Shown piece by piece: positions 6,751 through 15,318 of a DNA stretch of 55,917 bases. The first letter of the stretch is position 1; every line of letters begins with the position of its first letter. The stretch lies in contig CAIJOK010000113.1 of assembly GCA_903822205.1 (NCBI GenBank), positions 1 to 55,917 of the forward strand. The letters are read 5' to 3'. Source of the stretch: an uncultured beta proteobacterium (GTDB lineage: Bacteria; Pseudomonadota; Gammaproteobacteria; Burkholderiales; Burkholderiaceae_C). A program made the translations under genes and the position numbers. The notes under the pieces are model-generated. The model was not told the DNA's origin. It saw only the letters and a list, made by a program, of their open reading frames with translations, and made no database searches.

Positions 6751-7779
6751 ATGTTTTCCAATAAAACTCTATTAATTACCGGCGGCACAGGTTCTTTTGG
6801 CAATGCTGTGTTGCGCCGATTTTTGCATACTGAGATTGCGGAGATTCGCATTTTTAGCCGCGACGAAAAAAAGCAGGATGATATGCGCCGGCATTATCAC
6901 CATGCCAAGCTTAAATTTTATTTGGGCGATGTGCGTGACCACGGCAGTGTGCGGTCGGCCATGCGCGGTGCGGATTATGTGTTTCATGCTGCCGCCTTAA
7001 AGCAGGTGCCGTCTTGCGAGTTTTACCCCTTGCAGGCGGTTAAAACCAATATATTGGGGACTGAGAATGTTTTGGATTCGGCAATTGCACATGGCATTGA
7101 ACGGGTGGTTTGCTTAAGCACCGACAAGGCCGTCTATCCTATCAACGCCATGGGTTTTAGCAAGGCCATGATGGAAAAGGTGGCCATGGCCAAATCGCGT
7201 GAAGCCGGTAAGACCGTGATTTGTGTCACGCGTTACGGCAATGTGATGGCCTCGCGCGGGTCGGTTATTCCGCTTTTTGTCGAGCAAATACAGGCGGGGC
7301 GGCCACTGACCATGACCAACCCCGCCATGACGCGGTTTATGATGACCCTGGACGAAGCCGTGGACCTGGTGCTATTTGCCTTTACGCAGGGTGAGCCTGG
7401 CAATATTCTGGTGCAAAAAGCACCGGCGGCCAACATTGGCACACTGGCCGCAGCGGTCAAGTCGGTCATGAATGTGCCTGACCATCCCATCCGTACCATT
7501 GGCACTCGCCACGGTGAAAAGCTGTATGAAACCTTGCTGGGCCGTGAAGATATGTCTGTAGCCCATGATATGGGCAAATATTATCTGGTGTCACCCGATT
7601 TACGTGATTTGAATTATGGCAAGTTTATCGAGCAGGGTGAGCAAAATGTATTGCTGGCCGAAGATTACAACTCGCATAACACCACCCAGTTGGATGTGGA
7701 CGGCATGAAGGCTTTGTTGATGAAGCTTCACCTGATGCAGGCGGTTGTGCGGGGTGAACAGGCGATGCCTGAGGAATAG
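6751..7779 (+). CDS. fnlA: UDP-GlcNAc 4,6-dehydratase / 5-epimerase (CapE/FnlA type)
   Basis: First enzyme of UDP-N-acetyl-L-fucosamine synthesis. It converts UDP-GlcNAc by C4/C6 dehydration with inversion at C5 and uses bound NADP(H). The 342-residue extended short-chain dehydrogenase has the nucleotide motif TGGTGSFG at residues 10-17. It also has STDKAVYPINAMGFSKAMMEK, where Met replaces the usual active-site Tyr, as in the CapE/FlaA1 group. It is followed by fnlB and fnlC homologues in pathway order, which fixes its role better than sequence alone. The gap before fnlB contains a tandem repeat. The product would feed O antigen, capsule or flagellar glycan. Confidence 0.92.
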   Translation: MFSNKTLLITGGTGSFGNAVLRRFLHTEIAEIRIFSRDEKKQDDMRRHYHHAKLKFYLGDVRDHGSVRSAMRGADYVFHAAALKQVPSCEFYPLQAVKTNILGTENVLDSAIAHGIERVVCLSTDKAVYPINAMGFSKAMMEKVAMAKSREAGKTVICVTRYGNVMASRGSVIPLFVEQIQAGRPLTMTNPAMTRFMMTLDEAVDLVLFAFTQGEPGNILVQKAPAANIGTLAAAVKSVMNVPDHPIRTIGTRHGEKLYETLLGREDMSVAHDMGKYYLVSPDLRDLNYGKFIEQGEQNVLLAEDYNSHNTTQLDVDGMKALLMKLHLMQAVVRGEQAMPEE

Positions 7780-7783
7780 CAAC

Positions 7784-7827
7784 AGGTATATCAATAGGTA
7801 TATCAATAGCAATAGCAATAGCAATAG
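7784..7827. repeat. Composite tandem repeat between fnlA and fnlB
   Basis: AGGTATATCAAT occurs twice (7784, 7796) and runs directly into CAATAG repeated four times (7804-7827). The array starts 5 bp after the fnlA stop and ends 16 bp before the fnlB ATG. Copy-number change would alter the spacer and possibly fnlB translation, but would not shift a frame because the array is non-coding. Confidence 0.9.
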
Positions 7828-7843
7828 AAGTAGGTCTATCAAC

Positions 7844-9013
7844 ATGAACGTGTTGATCACGGGTGCCAAGGGTTTTATTGGCAAAAACCTACAGTCGCAT
7901 TTGATTGAACGCCAAGCAATTCAGGTGCGGTGCTTTACCCGTGGCGATGATGTGGCGCAGTTGCCCGCGTTATTGAAAAACGTGGACTTTGTGTTTCACT
8001 TGGCGGGGGTTAATCGCCCACTGAACCCCCTTGATTCGGCTGAGTTTGCTCTGGGCAATACCGGCCTGACACAGGCGCTGTGCAAGGCTGTGGGCGCAGT
8101 GGCTGACGCAACTGGCCGCAAAATCCCCGTCGTTTTTACCTCGTCCACCCAGGCTCTGCTTGATAACGCCTATGGGGCCAGTAAATTGGCGGCTGAAGAA
8201 GCCTTGTTCGCCTTGCAGCGTGAGCAGGGTGTGCCGGTGTCTGTTTTTAGACTGCCAAACGTATTTGGCAAGTGGTGTCGGCCCCATTACAACTCAGGCG
8301 TGGCAAGCTTTTGCCACAACATTGCACGTGGCCTGCCCATCACCGTGCATGACCCGTCTGCGCCGATCACGCTGGTGTACGTGGATGATGTGGTTGCGCG
8401 GTTTTTGCAGCTCATGGAAAGTGCGCTGGGTGTGGATGTTGCTGGTGTTGCTGGTGTTGATACTGCGGTGGATGCCCAGGGTTTTGCCACGGTGTCACCC
8501 CAGTACACCCAGACAGTGGGCGAGCTGGTGCGCTTGATTCAATCGTTCAAGGACAGTCGCCACACCCAGATGCTGGATCGCGTGGGCACGGGGCTGGTGC
8601 GTGCGCTCTACGCCACTTACGTCAGCCATTTGCCACCTGAGCTGTTTGCCTACCCCCTGGCACAGCACGCTGACCCCAGGGGGGTGTTTGTGGAGGTGCT
8701 TAAAACGCCGGACTGTGGGCAGTTCTCTTACTTTACGGCGCTGCCGGGCATCACCCGTGGTGGGCACTACCACCACACCAAGACCGAAAAGTTTTTGGTG
8801 GTCAAGGGCCAGGCACGCTTTCGGTTCAAGCACATGCAAACCGGTCAGTCGCATGAGATTTTGACCCGTGGTGACTTGGCGACGGTGGTTGAGACTGTTC
8901 CTGGCTGGACGCATGACATCACCAATGTCGGCACGGATGAGATGATCGTGATGCTGTGGGCCAATGAGGTGTTTGACCGCGCAAGGCCCGATACGTTTGC
9001 GTGTGCGGTGTGA
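7844..9013 (+). CDS. fnlB: UDP-2-acetamido-2,6-dideoxy-hexulose reductase/epimerase with cupin (CapF/FnlB type)
   Basis: Second enzyme of the UDP-L-FucNAc pathway. In CapF the C-terminal cupin acts on the C3 epimerisation and the N-terminal dehydrogenase reduces C4. The 389-residue product starts MNVLITGAKGFIGKN at the ATG at 7844; upstream codons in the same frame fall in the tandem repeat and are not protein-like. SDR elements include YGASKLAAEEAL near residue 110. The cupin metal-binding segment GGHYHHTKTEKFLVVKG lies at about residues 305-320. A short Ala-Gly-Val duplication near residue 205 is the only oddity. It lies between fnlA and fnlC in one operon. Confidence 0.92.
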   Translation: MNVLITGAKGFIGKNLQSHLIERQAIQVRCFTRGDDVAQLPALLKNVDFVFHLAGVNRPLNPLDSAEFALGNTGLTQALCKAVGAVADATGRKIPVVFTSSTQALLDNAYGASKLAAEEALFALQREQGVPVSVFRLPNVFGKWCRPHYNSGVASFCHNIARGLPITVHDPSAPITLVYVDDVVARFLQLMESALGVDVAGVAGVDTAVDAQGFATVSPQYTQTVGELVRLIQSFKDSRHTQMLDRVGTGLVRALYATYVSHLPPELFAYPLAQHADPRGVFVEVLKTPDCGQFSYFTALPGITRGGHYHHTKTEKFLVVKGQARFRFKHMQTGQSHEILTRGDLATVVETVPGWTHDITNVGTDEMIVMLWANEVFDRARPDTFACAV

Positions 9014-9068
9014 ACATGCCGCCAGCCTTTGACTTCCTGCGTTAGCAGCTATTGTTTTTTTGATCGGT

Positions 9069-10217
9069 ATGACCAAACTCAAAGTCTTGACGGTGGTGGG
9101 TACGCGGCCCGAGATCATTCGCTTGTCGCGTGTGCTGGCATGCCTAGACTTGCATTGTGAACACCTATTAGTTCACACAGGACAAAACTACGATTACGAA
9201 TTAAGTCAGGTTTTTTTTGATGACCTGGGCGTGCGCAGGCCAGACTACTTTTTGAATAGCGCTGAGGGCAGTCGCGGCGCTGCCCATACCATTGGCAACC
9301 TGATCATTGCGGTGGACAAGGTGCTGGCCGATGTTCAGCCTGAGGCCATGCTGGTGCTGGGCGACACCAACAGTTGCCTGTCCGTCATACCGGCCAAGCG
9401 CCGCAAAATTCCCATTTTTCACATGGAAGCCGGCAACCGCTGCTTTGACCAGCGTGTGCCTGAGGAAACCAACCGCCGCATTGTGGACCACACGGCGGAT
9501 GTGAACCTGACCTACAGCGCAATCGCCCGCGACTACCTGCTGCGCGAGGGGCTGCCGCCAGATTTGGTCATCAAAACTGGCAGCCCCATGTTGGAGGTCT
9601 TGACGTATTACCGACCGCAGATCGATGCCTCTGACGTTGTGCAGCGCCTGGGGCTGGAAGCGCAGGCTTATTTTTTGGTGAGCGCGCATCGTGAAGAAAA
9701 CATCGAGTCCGATCGATCATTTACCAAGCTGGTGAGCGTGCTCAATGGGCTTGCTGATGACCACCATTTGCCCGTGATTGTCTCAACCCACCCGCGCACA
9801 CAACACCGGATCGACGCTAGCGGTGCGCTGCTTCGTCCGCTGGTGCGTTTGTTAAAACCGCTGGGGTTTCATGATTACAACCAACTTCAACTGTCGGCAC
9901 GGGCGGTGTTGTCTGACAGCGGGACGATCAACGAAGAGTCGTCTATCATGAATTTTCCGGCACTCAATTTGCGCGAAGCGCATGAACGCCCCGAGGGCAT
10001 GGAAGAAGCCGCTGTGATGATGGTGGGGCTGGATGAAAATCGCGTCCGCCAAGGTTTGTCCATCCTGGCTTTACAACCACGCGGCGCAAATCGATCTGAC
10101 CCGCACGGCATCAGGCCCGTGGCCGACTACAGCATGCCCAATGTGTCCGATAAGGTGCTGCGCATTTTGCACAGCTATACCGACTATGTGAACCGCGTGG
10201 TCTGGAAAAAATATTAA
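9069..10217 (+). CDS. fnlC: UDP-N-acetylglucosamine 2-epimerase family, FnlC/CapG type
   Basis: Last step to UDP-L-FucNAc: C2 epimerisation of the UDP-6-deoxy-L-talosamine derivative. The product is about 382 residues and starts at the ATG at 9069 (a TTG at 9060 is in frame). It begins MTKLKVLTVVGTRPE and has the family features HTGQNYDYELS near residue 38, MEAGNRCFDQRVPEE near 120 and SDSGTINEESSI near 280. Neighbours fnlA and fnlB complete the pathway. A generic WecB-type UDP-GlcNAc 2-epimerase is the alternative, but gene order argues against it. Confidence 0.92.
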   Translation: MTKLKVLTVVGTRPEIIRLSRVLACLDLHCEHLLVHTGQNYDYELSQVFFDDLGVRRPDYFLNSAEGSRGAAHTIGNLIIAVDKVLADVQPEAMLVLGDTNSCLSVIPAKRRKIPIFHMEAGNRCFDQRVPEETNRRIVDHTADVNLTYSAIARDYLLREGLPPDLVIKTGSPMLEVLTYYRPQIDASDVVQRLGLEAQAYFLVSAHREENIESDRSFTKLVSVLNGLADDHHLPVIVSTHPRTQHRIDASGALLRPLVRLLKPLGFHDYNQLQLSARAVLSDSGTINEESSIMNFPALNLREAHERPEGMEEAAVMMVGLDENRVRQGLSILALQPRGANRSDPHGIRPVADYSMPNVSDKVLRILHSYTDYVNRVVWKKY

Positions 10218-10231
10218 GATGTCGTAACCCT

Positions 10232-11458
10232 ATGAAAATTGCGTTGATCGCGGATACTTTTCCGCCCCTTAGAACCTCTGGCGCGGTGCAATTGCGAGAT
10301 TTGTCGCACGAATTTGTGCGGCAAGGACACGCATTGACGGTGATGTTGCCCACAGCGGGGTTGGCTGCACCTTGGTTGCTGGAAGAGGTTGACGGGGTGC
10401 AAGTGCTGCGATTGCGTGCGCCCAAAACCAAAGACATCAACAATGTGCAGCGCACTGTCCACGAATTTGTGATGCCGTTTGCCATGCTGCGCCATTTGCG
10501 CCAGAGCCTTTTGGGACAAGAGCGCTGGGACGGTGTGGTGTGGTACTCACCCAGCATTTTTTTGGGACCTTTGGTCAGCGCTCTTAAAAAAGCAAGCCGT
10601 TGCAAGGGCTACTTGATTGTTCGCGATCACTTTCCGGAATGGGCCGCAGACGTGGAATTGATGAGCCGGGGGGGGATACCCTACCGCTTGCTTAAGGCGG
10701 TTGCCAAGTACCAGTATTCGGTTGCCGATGTGATTGGCATCCAGACGCAGGGCAATCAGGCTTATGTGGCCCATGGGTCTCATGAGTCTCATGGAGGGCC
10801 TGGCAGCCGCATTGATGTATTGCAAAACTGGCTGGCCGATACCCCCAATGTGGGGTGCAGTGTTTGTGTGAAAGACAGCCCTCTGGCCGGACGCATCATC
10901 TTGGTCTATGCGGGCAATATGGGCGTAGCGCAAGGCATGGGTGTGTTGCTTGACCTGGCAGAGCGCTTGCGCTGCAAAGCAGACATTGGATTTTTGTTTG
11001 TCGGTCGTGGCAGCGACGTGCAACGCTTGCGTCAGGACGCACACAGGCGAGGTTTAGGCAACGTGGCTTTTTATGATGAGATCGACCCCGCAGAAATACC
11101 CGGGCTGTACGCCCAGTGCCACATCGGCATCGTTGCCCTAGACCCTCGCCACACCACACACAACATTCCAGGCAAGTTTTTGTCTTACATGCAAGCAGGC
11201 CTGCCGGTGCTGGCCAGCATTAACCCCGGTAATGATCTGGAGGGGATGATTTTGCGTGAGGGCGTGGGCAAGGTGTGTACCGATCAGTCGGTGGACACTT
11301 TGCAACGGATGGCATTGGCATTGGTGCATGAGGTAAGCTCCGATGCCGGGCAAACAAACGGCAAGCTCGCAGTGGCCAAGCGCTGCAAAGCCCTGTCTGA
11401 CAAGCTTTTTTCGCCCACAGTCGCCGTGCGTCAGATTGTGGACGCTTTGCAAAAATAG
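10232..11458 (+). CDS. wbuB: Family 4 glycosyltransferase, WbuB-like (probable L-FucNAc transferase)
   Basis: A 408-residue GT-B type transferase beginning MKIALIADTFPPLRTSGAVQ. It has the C-terminal donor-binding half with VYAGNMGVAQGMGVLLDLAE and later GKFLSYMQAGLPVLASINPGND. Directly after fnlABC by 14 bp, it is the expected enzyme to move L-FucNAc from UDP to a lipid-linked acceptor at the inner face of the cytoplasmic membrane, as WbuB does in E. coli O26-type clusters. Residues 183-190 (AHGSHESHGG region) look like a small expansion from a DNA repeat. The acceptor is unknown. Confidence 0.85.
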   Translation: MKIALIADTFPPLRTSGAVQLRDLSHEFVRQGHALTVMLPTAGLAAPWLLEEVDGVQVLRLRAPKTKDINNVQRTVHEFVMPFAMLRHLRQSLLGQERWDGVVWYSPSIFLGPLVSALKKASRCKGYLIVRDHFPEWAADVELMSRGGIPYRLLKAVAKYQYSVADVIGIQTQGNQAYVAHGSHESHGGPGSRIDVLQNWLADTPNVGCSVCVKDSPLAGRIILVYAGNMGVAQGMGVLLDLAERLRCKADIGFLFVGRGSDVQRLRQDAHRRGLGNVAFYDEIDPAEIPGLYAQCHIGIVALDPRHTTHNIPGKFLSYMQAGLPVLASINPGNDLEGMILREGVGKVCTDQSVDTLQRMALALVHEVSSDAGQTNGKLAVAKRCKALSDKLFSPTVAVRQIVDALQK

Positions 11459-11479
11459 GACTTTTACGCCAAACCACCC

Positions 11480-12520
11480 ATGACACACCCAGCCTCTATT
11501 CTTTTGACCGGTGGTGCCGGGTACATCGGCAGCCACACCTTTGTTGCCTTGGCCCAAGCGGGCTTTACCCCCGTCATTCTTGACGACTTTTCGACCAGCA
11601 ACAGAGCCGTTTTGAATCGCTTGCAGCGTATCACCAGCCAACCGGTGCTCTGCCAACAGGGCAGTGTGGCCGACAGGGTGCTGGTACACGACCTGATGCA
11701 GCGCCACAGCATCGCTGCCGTTATTCACTTTGCAGGCTTTAAGGCCGTGGGCGAGAGTGTGGCGCAGCCGCTGAAATACTACGACAACAACCTGGGCGGC
11801 ATGATGGCCCTGCTGCGTGCCATGGAGCGCACCCCTTGCCGCACACTGGTCTTTTCAAGTAGCGCCACGGTCTATGGCGACCCAGCCAGTTTGCCCATCA
11901 CCGAAAATTTTCCACGCAGCCATACCAACCCCTACGGCCACACCAAACTGGTCTGTGAGGACATGCTGGCCGCTGTGCGTGAATCCAACCCAGCTTGGCG
12001 CACGGGGGTATTGCGCTATTTCAACCCCACAGGCGCACACCCCAGCGGTCTGATCGGCGAAGACCCCACGGGGTTACCCAACAATTTGATGCCCTATGTC
12101 ACCCAAGTGGCGGTGGGCAAGAGACCGTTTTTGAACATTTACGGCCAGGACTACGCCACGCCTGACGGCACCGGTGTGAGAGATTACATTCATATTCAAG
12201 ACTTGGCCCAGGCCCACGTGGCGGCCGTGCAGGCATTGCTGAAAGGCGCAGACAGCTTTACCGTGAATGTGGGCATCGGCCAAGGCCACAGCGTGCTGGA
12301 TGTGGTGCGTGCCTTTGAGCAAGCCAGTGGCAAACCTGTGCCTTACCGGTTTGCCGCACGTCGCGCAGGCGATGTAGCGCAATGTTATGCCGATGCCAGT
12401 CTGGCGAAACGCCTGCTGAACTGGCACGCCACGCACACACTGGCGGCGATGTGCGCCGATGCCTGGCGCTGGCAAAGCAACAACCCAGACGGGTATGCCA
12501 ATGAACCTGCCTCAGTGTGA
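11480..12520 (+). CDS. galE: UDP-glucose 4-epimerase
   Basis: Interconverts UDP-glucose and UDP-galactose (some members act on the GlcNAc forms) with tightly bound NAD. The 346-residue protein has GGAGYIGSHT at the N-terminus, SSSATVYGDP with the catalytic Ser, and NPYGHTKLVCEDML containing the YxxxK pair. The domain ending DYIHIQDLAQAHVAA is typical. It closes the plus-strand sugar cluster. Its last 9 bases overlap the 3' end of convergent fliR, leaving no room for a terminator between them. Confidence 0.95.
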   Translation: MTHPASILLTGGAGYIGSHTFVALAQAGFTPVILDDFSTSNRAVLNRLQRITSQPVLCQQGSVADRVLVHDLMQRHSIAAVIHFAGFKAVGESVAQPLKYYDNNLGGMMALLRAMERTPCRTLVFSSSATVYGDPASLPITENFPRSHTNPYGHTKLVCEDMLAAVRESNPAWRTGVLRYFNPTGAHPSGLIGEDPTGLPNNLMPYVTQVAVGKRPFLNIYGQDYATPDGTGVRDYIHIQDLAQAHVAAVQALLKGADSFTVNVGIGQGHSVLDVVRAFEQASGKPVPYRFAARRAGDVAQCYADASLAKRLLNWHATHTLAAMCADAWRWQSNNPDGYANEPASV

Positions 12521-13276
12521 AAAAAGGTCGATGGCCAGTGTCATCAACGCCAAAAATGCCTGATCCAGCATGGGCAGCGTGGCCATGATGGCCACCAGCC
12601 CGACCGTCAGAGTGACCGGAAAACCTATCGCAAAAATATTCATCTGAGGAGCCACCCGCGACACAATGCCCAGCGCCAGGTTGGCAAAGATCAACATGCC
12701 CACCATGGGCAATGAAATCCAAAGCCCGCTGGCAAAAAGCTGGGAACCCAGGTCGTAGAGCTTGATGTGTTTGAGGGCCTCCAAAAAGTTTTGATCCACA
12801 GGAAAAGCCACAAAACTGTTGATCACAGCCATGAGCACCAGCATATGCCCGTTCATGACAATGAACAAAAAGGTGGCCATCTGGCTAAAAAACCGCGACA
12901 CCGCGCTGGCCTGGGTGTTTAAGGTGGGGTCAAAAAACGACGCAAAGTTCAGCCCCATCTGAAAGCCCACCACCTCACCGGCTAACTCAACAGCGGCAAA
13001 CATCACGCGAATCGCAAAGCCCATGGCCAAACCCACACCCACTTGCTGCATCACGGCACCCGCTGCCCCCGAGCTGTTGACGCTGATGACCGGCTGACCT
13101 TCCAAGCTAGGCTGCGCGGCCAGGGCCACAAAAAATGCTAAACCTATTCGGGCGCGAATGGGAAAGGCCCTGAGCGACAAAACCGGTGCCGCCGTAAAGA
13201 CCGCCAGAGTTCGCAAAAACGGCCACAGCAAGGGTGACATCCACGCCACCAGTTGGTCTTCTGAGAAAGTGATCAC
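12512..13276 (-). CDS. fliR: Flagellar export gate protein FliR
   Basis: Integral membrane part of the flagellar type III export gate with FliP and FliQ. 254 residues, mostly hydrophobic, with the conserved N-terminal stretch ending AAPVLSLRAFPIRARIGLAFF and later GFQMGLNFASFFDP. GTG start at 13276, 12 bp after fliQ. It is the last gene of the operon and overlaps galE tail to tail. Confidence 0.95.
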   Translation of the reverse strand: MITFSEDQLVAWMSPLLWPFLRTLAVFTAAPVLSLRAFPIRARIGLAFFVALAAQPSLEGQPVISVNSSGAAGAVMQQVGVGLAMGFAIRVMFAAVELAGEVVGFQMGLNFASFFDPTLNTQASAVSRFFSQMATFLFIVMNGHMLVLMAVINSFVAFPVDQNFLEALKHIKLYDLGSQLFASGLWISLPMVGMLIFANLALGIVSRVAPQMNIFAIGFPVTLTVGLVAIMATLPMLDQAFLALMTLAIDLFSH

Positions 13277-13288
13277 GACCTGCTAAAG

Positions 13289-13558
13289 CTAAAGGACGAT
13301 GGCGGGAATGGCCTCAAACGTCCGCCGGATGTACTCGATCAGCGTGGTCAGCATCCAGGGGCCAGCCAGTGCAAACACCGCCATGGCGGCGACCAGCTTG
13401 GGAACAAAGGCCAAGGTGGCCTCGTTGATCTGCGTGACCGCCTGAAACAAGCTGATGACCAGGCCCACCGCCAACACCACCGCCAACACGGGGGCGGACA
13501 CCATCAACATCATCCACAGGGCATCCTGACCTATGGTTAAAACCATTTGGGCATTCAT
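13289..13558 (-). CDS. fliQ: Flagellar export gate protein FliQ
   Basis: An 89-residue, two-helix membrane protein of the export gate. The conserved middle LVISLFQAVTQINEATLAFVPK is complete. Unlike the rest of the operon it is preceded by a 137 bp AT-rich gap that contains a good promoter candidate (13593-13639), so fliQR may be transcribed partly on their own. Confidence 0.95.
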   Translation of the reverse strand: MNAQMVLTIGQDALWMMLMVSAPVLAVVLAVGLVISLFQAVTQINEATLAFVPKLVAAMAVFALAGPWMLTTLIEYIRRTFEAIPAIVL

Positions 13559-13592
13559 TAACTAATAAAATAAATTTGTTACATTAGAAATG

Positions 13593-13639
13593 CAATAATT
13601 ATAGCATACTACGCAATAATGGTAAGCTTAAACGCAAAT
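13593..13639 (-). promoter_or_regulatory. Candidate internal promoter upstream of fliQ
   Basis: On the minus strand TTACCA (13625-13620), a 16 bp spacer and TATAAT (13603-13598) preceded by TGC form an extended -10 promoter, about 40 bp before the fliQ ATG. The 47 bp segment is about 79% identical to 3379-3425. The wider gap also carries AATAAGTTTTATAC (13670-13657), which recurs in the fliF-fliG gap. Confidence 0.55.
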
Positions 13640-13695
13640 CAATGACGGTTTATAAAGTATAAAACTTATTTATCAATAAACTGAGGTCTTCGGGG

Positions 13696-14499
13696 TCAGG
13701 TGACAAAACTGGCCGCCAATGAACTGACCAAAAGATTCCAGCCGTCTGCCAACACAAAAATCATCAGCTTGAACGGCAGGGCCACCAGCACGGGCGACAG
13801 CATCATCATGCCCAAAGACATCAGCACACTGGCCACCACAATGTCGATCACCAAAAATGGAATAAAGATCATGAAGCCGATCTGAAACGCAGATTTAAGC
13901 TCGCTGATCACAAACGCGGGAACCAAAACCCGCATGGGCACTGCGGCTGCCGTGCTGCCGGCAGGCAGCTTGGCCAGTTTGGCAAACAAGGACAAATCGG
14001 ACTGACGGGTTTGCTTGCCCATGAACAAGCGCATGGGGTCTTCGGCCTTCAGCAGGGCCTGTTCAAAGGGCATGGCACCGGTGCTATAGGGAAGATAAGC
14101 CTCGCTGTAAACGCGGTCCAGGGTTGGCCCCATCACAAACATGGTAAGAAATAAAGACAGGCCAACCACCACCTGATTCGGCGGAACGGACTGGGTACCC
14201 AGTGCCTGGCGCAGCAGCGACAGCACAATGACGATGCGCGTAAAACCGGTCATCATCAGCAAAACGGCCGGCAAAAATGACAGGACGGTAAAAAACAGCA
14301 GGGTTTGAATGGGCACCGAAAAACTGGTGCCGCCCGCACCCATGCCGACCAACAGGGGCAGTTGGGCCGGCTGCATGGCTGGGGCCATGATGGGTGTCTG
14401 CTGCGCCATGACGGGTGTACAGGCCAAGGCCATGAGCACAACCCCCCACAGCCGGCACGGTATGGACAAGCCGCTCCAAATGAACAAGGTCAGTTTCAT
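13696..14499 (-). CDS. fliP: Flagellar export gate protein FliP
   Basis: Core pore-forming subunit of the flagellar export gate. 267 residues with a cleavable signal sequence (about residues 1-32, ending VMAQ), as usual for FliP. The conserved blocks are [25 protein letters not shown] and [23 protein letters not shown]. The ATG at 14499 overlaps the fliO stop (TGATG), so translation is coupled; an in-frame GTG lies one codon earlier. Confidence 0.96.
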   Translation of the reverse strand: MKLTLFIWSGLSIPCRLWGVVLMALACTPVMAQQTPIMAPAMQPAQLPLLVGMGAGGTSFSVPIQTLLFFTVLSFLPAVLLMMTGFTRIVIVLSLLRQALGTQSVPPNQVVVGLSLFLTMFVMGPTLDRVYSEAYLPYSTGAMPFEQALLKAEDPMRLFMGKQTRQSDLSLFAKLAKLPAGSTAAAVPMRVLVPAFVISELKSAFQIGFMIFIPFLVIDIVVASVLMSLGMMMLSPVLVALPFKLMIFVLADGWNLLVSSLAASFVT

Positions 14500-14873
14500 C
14501 ACGTCAAGTCACGGTCAGTGGAGTGAGCTGCCGCAAAAACGGAGTATTCCGGCAAAACAGTCTGTACCGGCTGAACAGGCGGTCGTGGCCCTGCTTCCAT
14601 CGCCACGGTGTGCAAGCAGGTGATGGTCTGTGGTGAGATGCCCAAAATTAACCAGGTCTTTTGGCCGTCCGGCCCCACTTCGACCGTCACGATGCGCTGA
14701 TGCACCCCCACAGCCAAGGACGATACGATGCGCAGAGCGGACGATGCCGATGCTGCGGTATGGATACCCACGCGCCGTTGCAACCACTTGATGCCGGAGG
14801 GCAGCAGCGCCAGCCCCAACAACAAGAGTGCTATCGACAGCCAAGCCAGCGACATACCGCCTAATACCGACAA
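14499..14873 (-). CDS. fliO: Flagellar biosynthesis protein FliO
   Basis: A small bitopic membrane protein that assists FliP assembly. About 124 residues with one transmembrane segment near residues 8-27, then a basic cytoplasmic part [21 protein letters not shown] typical of FliO. The open frame starts with TTG at 14873; an ATG at 14855 is an alternative start. Function is assigned from position between fliN and fliP plus this pattern, since FliO is poorly conserved. Confidence 0.88.
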   Translation of the reverse strand: MSVLGGMSLAWLSIALLLLGLALLPSGIKWLQRRVGIHTAASASSALRIVSSLAVGVHQRIVTVEVGPDGQKTWLILGISPQTITCLHTVAMEAGPRPPVQPVQTVLPEYSVFAAAHSTDRDLT

Positions 14874-14886
14874 TTTACCGCAAAAA

Positions 14887-15318
14887 TCAGCTTTTACTGA
14901 CGCGACGCAGCCGCTCGGACGGGGTGACCACGTCCGTCAGGCGAATGCCAAACTTGTCATTGACCACCACCACCTCGCCCTGGGCGATCAGGTAGCCGTT
15001 GACCAGCACGTCCATCGGCTCACCGGCCAGTGCGTCAAGCTCAACCACCGACCCCTGCCCCAGTTGCAGGATGTGCTTGATCGGCACTTTGGTGCGGCCT
15101 AGCTCTACCGACAACTGAACAGGAATGTCCAGCACCATGTTGATGTCGTTGATGGGGGCATCGGCCGGATGGGACGATGACGAAAATGGCCTTGGGGCTT
15201 CGCCGGCCAAAACACCACCAGGCGCAGGGTCTCCGGAAGTGGCACTTTTTTGTTCCATCAGGGCCTCAGCCCAATCCGCCATACCATCGTCTTCAGGCGG
15301 TGTATCTTCAGTTGTCAT
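14887..15318 (-). CDS. fliN: Flagellar motor switch protein FliN
   Basis: C-ring protein, 143 residues. An acidic, poorly conserved N-terminus is followed by the SpoA domain from about residue 60 (DIPVQLSVELGRTKVPIKHI, GSVVELDALAGEPMDVLVNG, and the end DKFGIRLTDVV). The ATG at 15318 is preferred over an in-frame GTG at 15327 because GGAAGG lies at a workable distance. It overlaps the fliM end by 11 bp. Confidence 0.95.
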   Translation of the reverse strand: MTTEDTPPEDDGMADWAEALMEQKSATSGDPAPGGVLAGEAPRPFSSSSHPADAPINDINMVLDIPVQLSVELGRTKVPIKHILQLGQGSVVELDALAGEPMDVLVNGYLIAQGEVVVVNDKFGIRLTDVVTPSERLRRVSKS

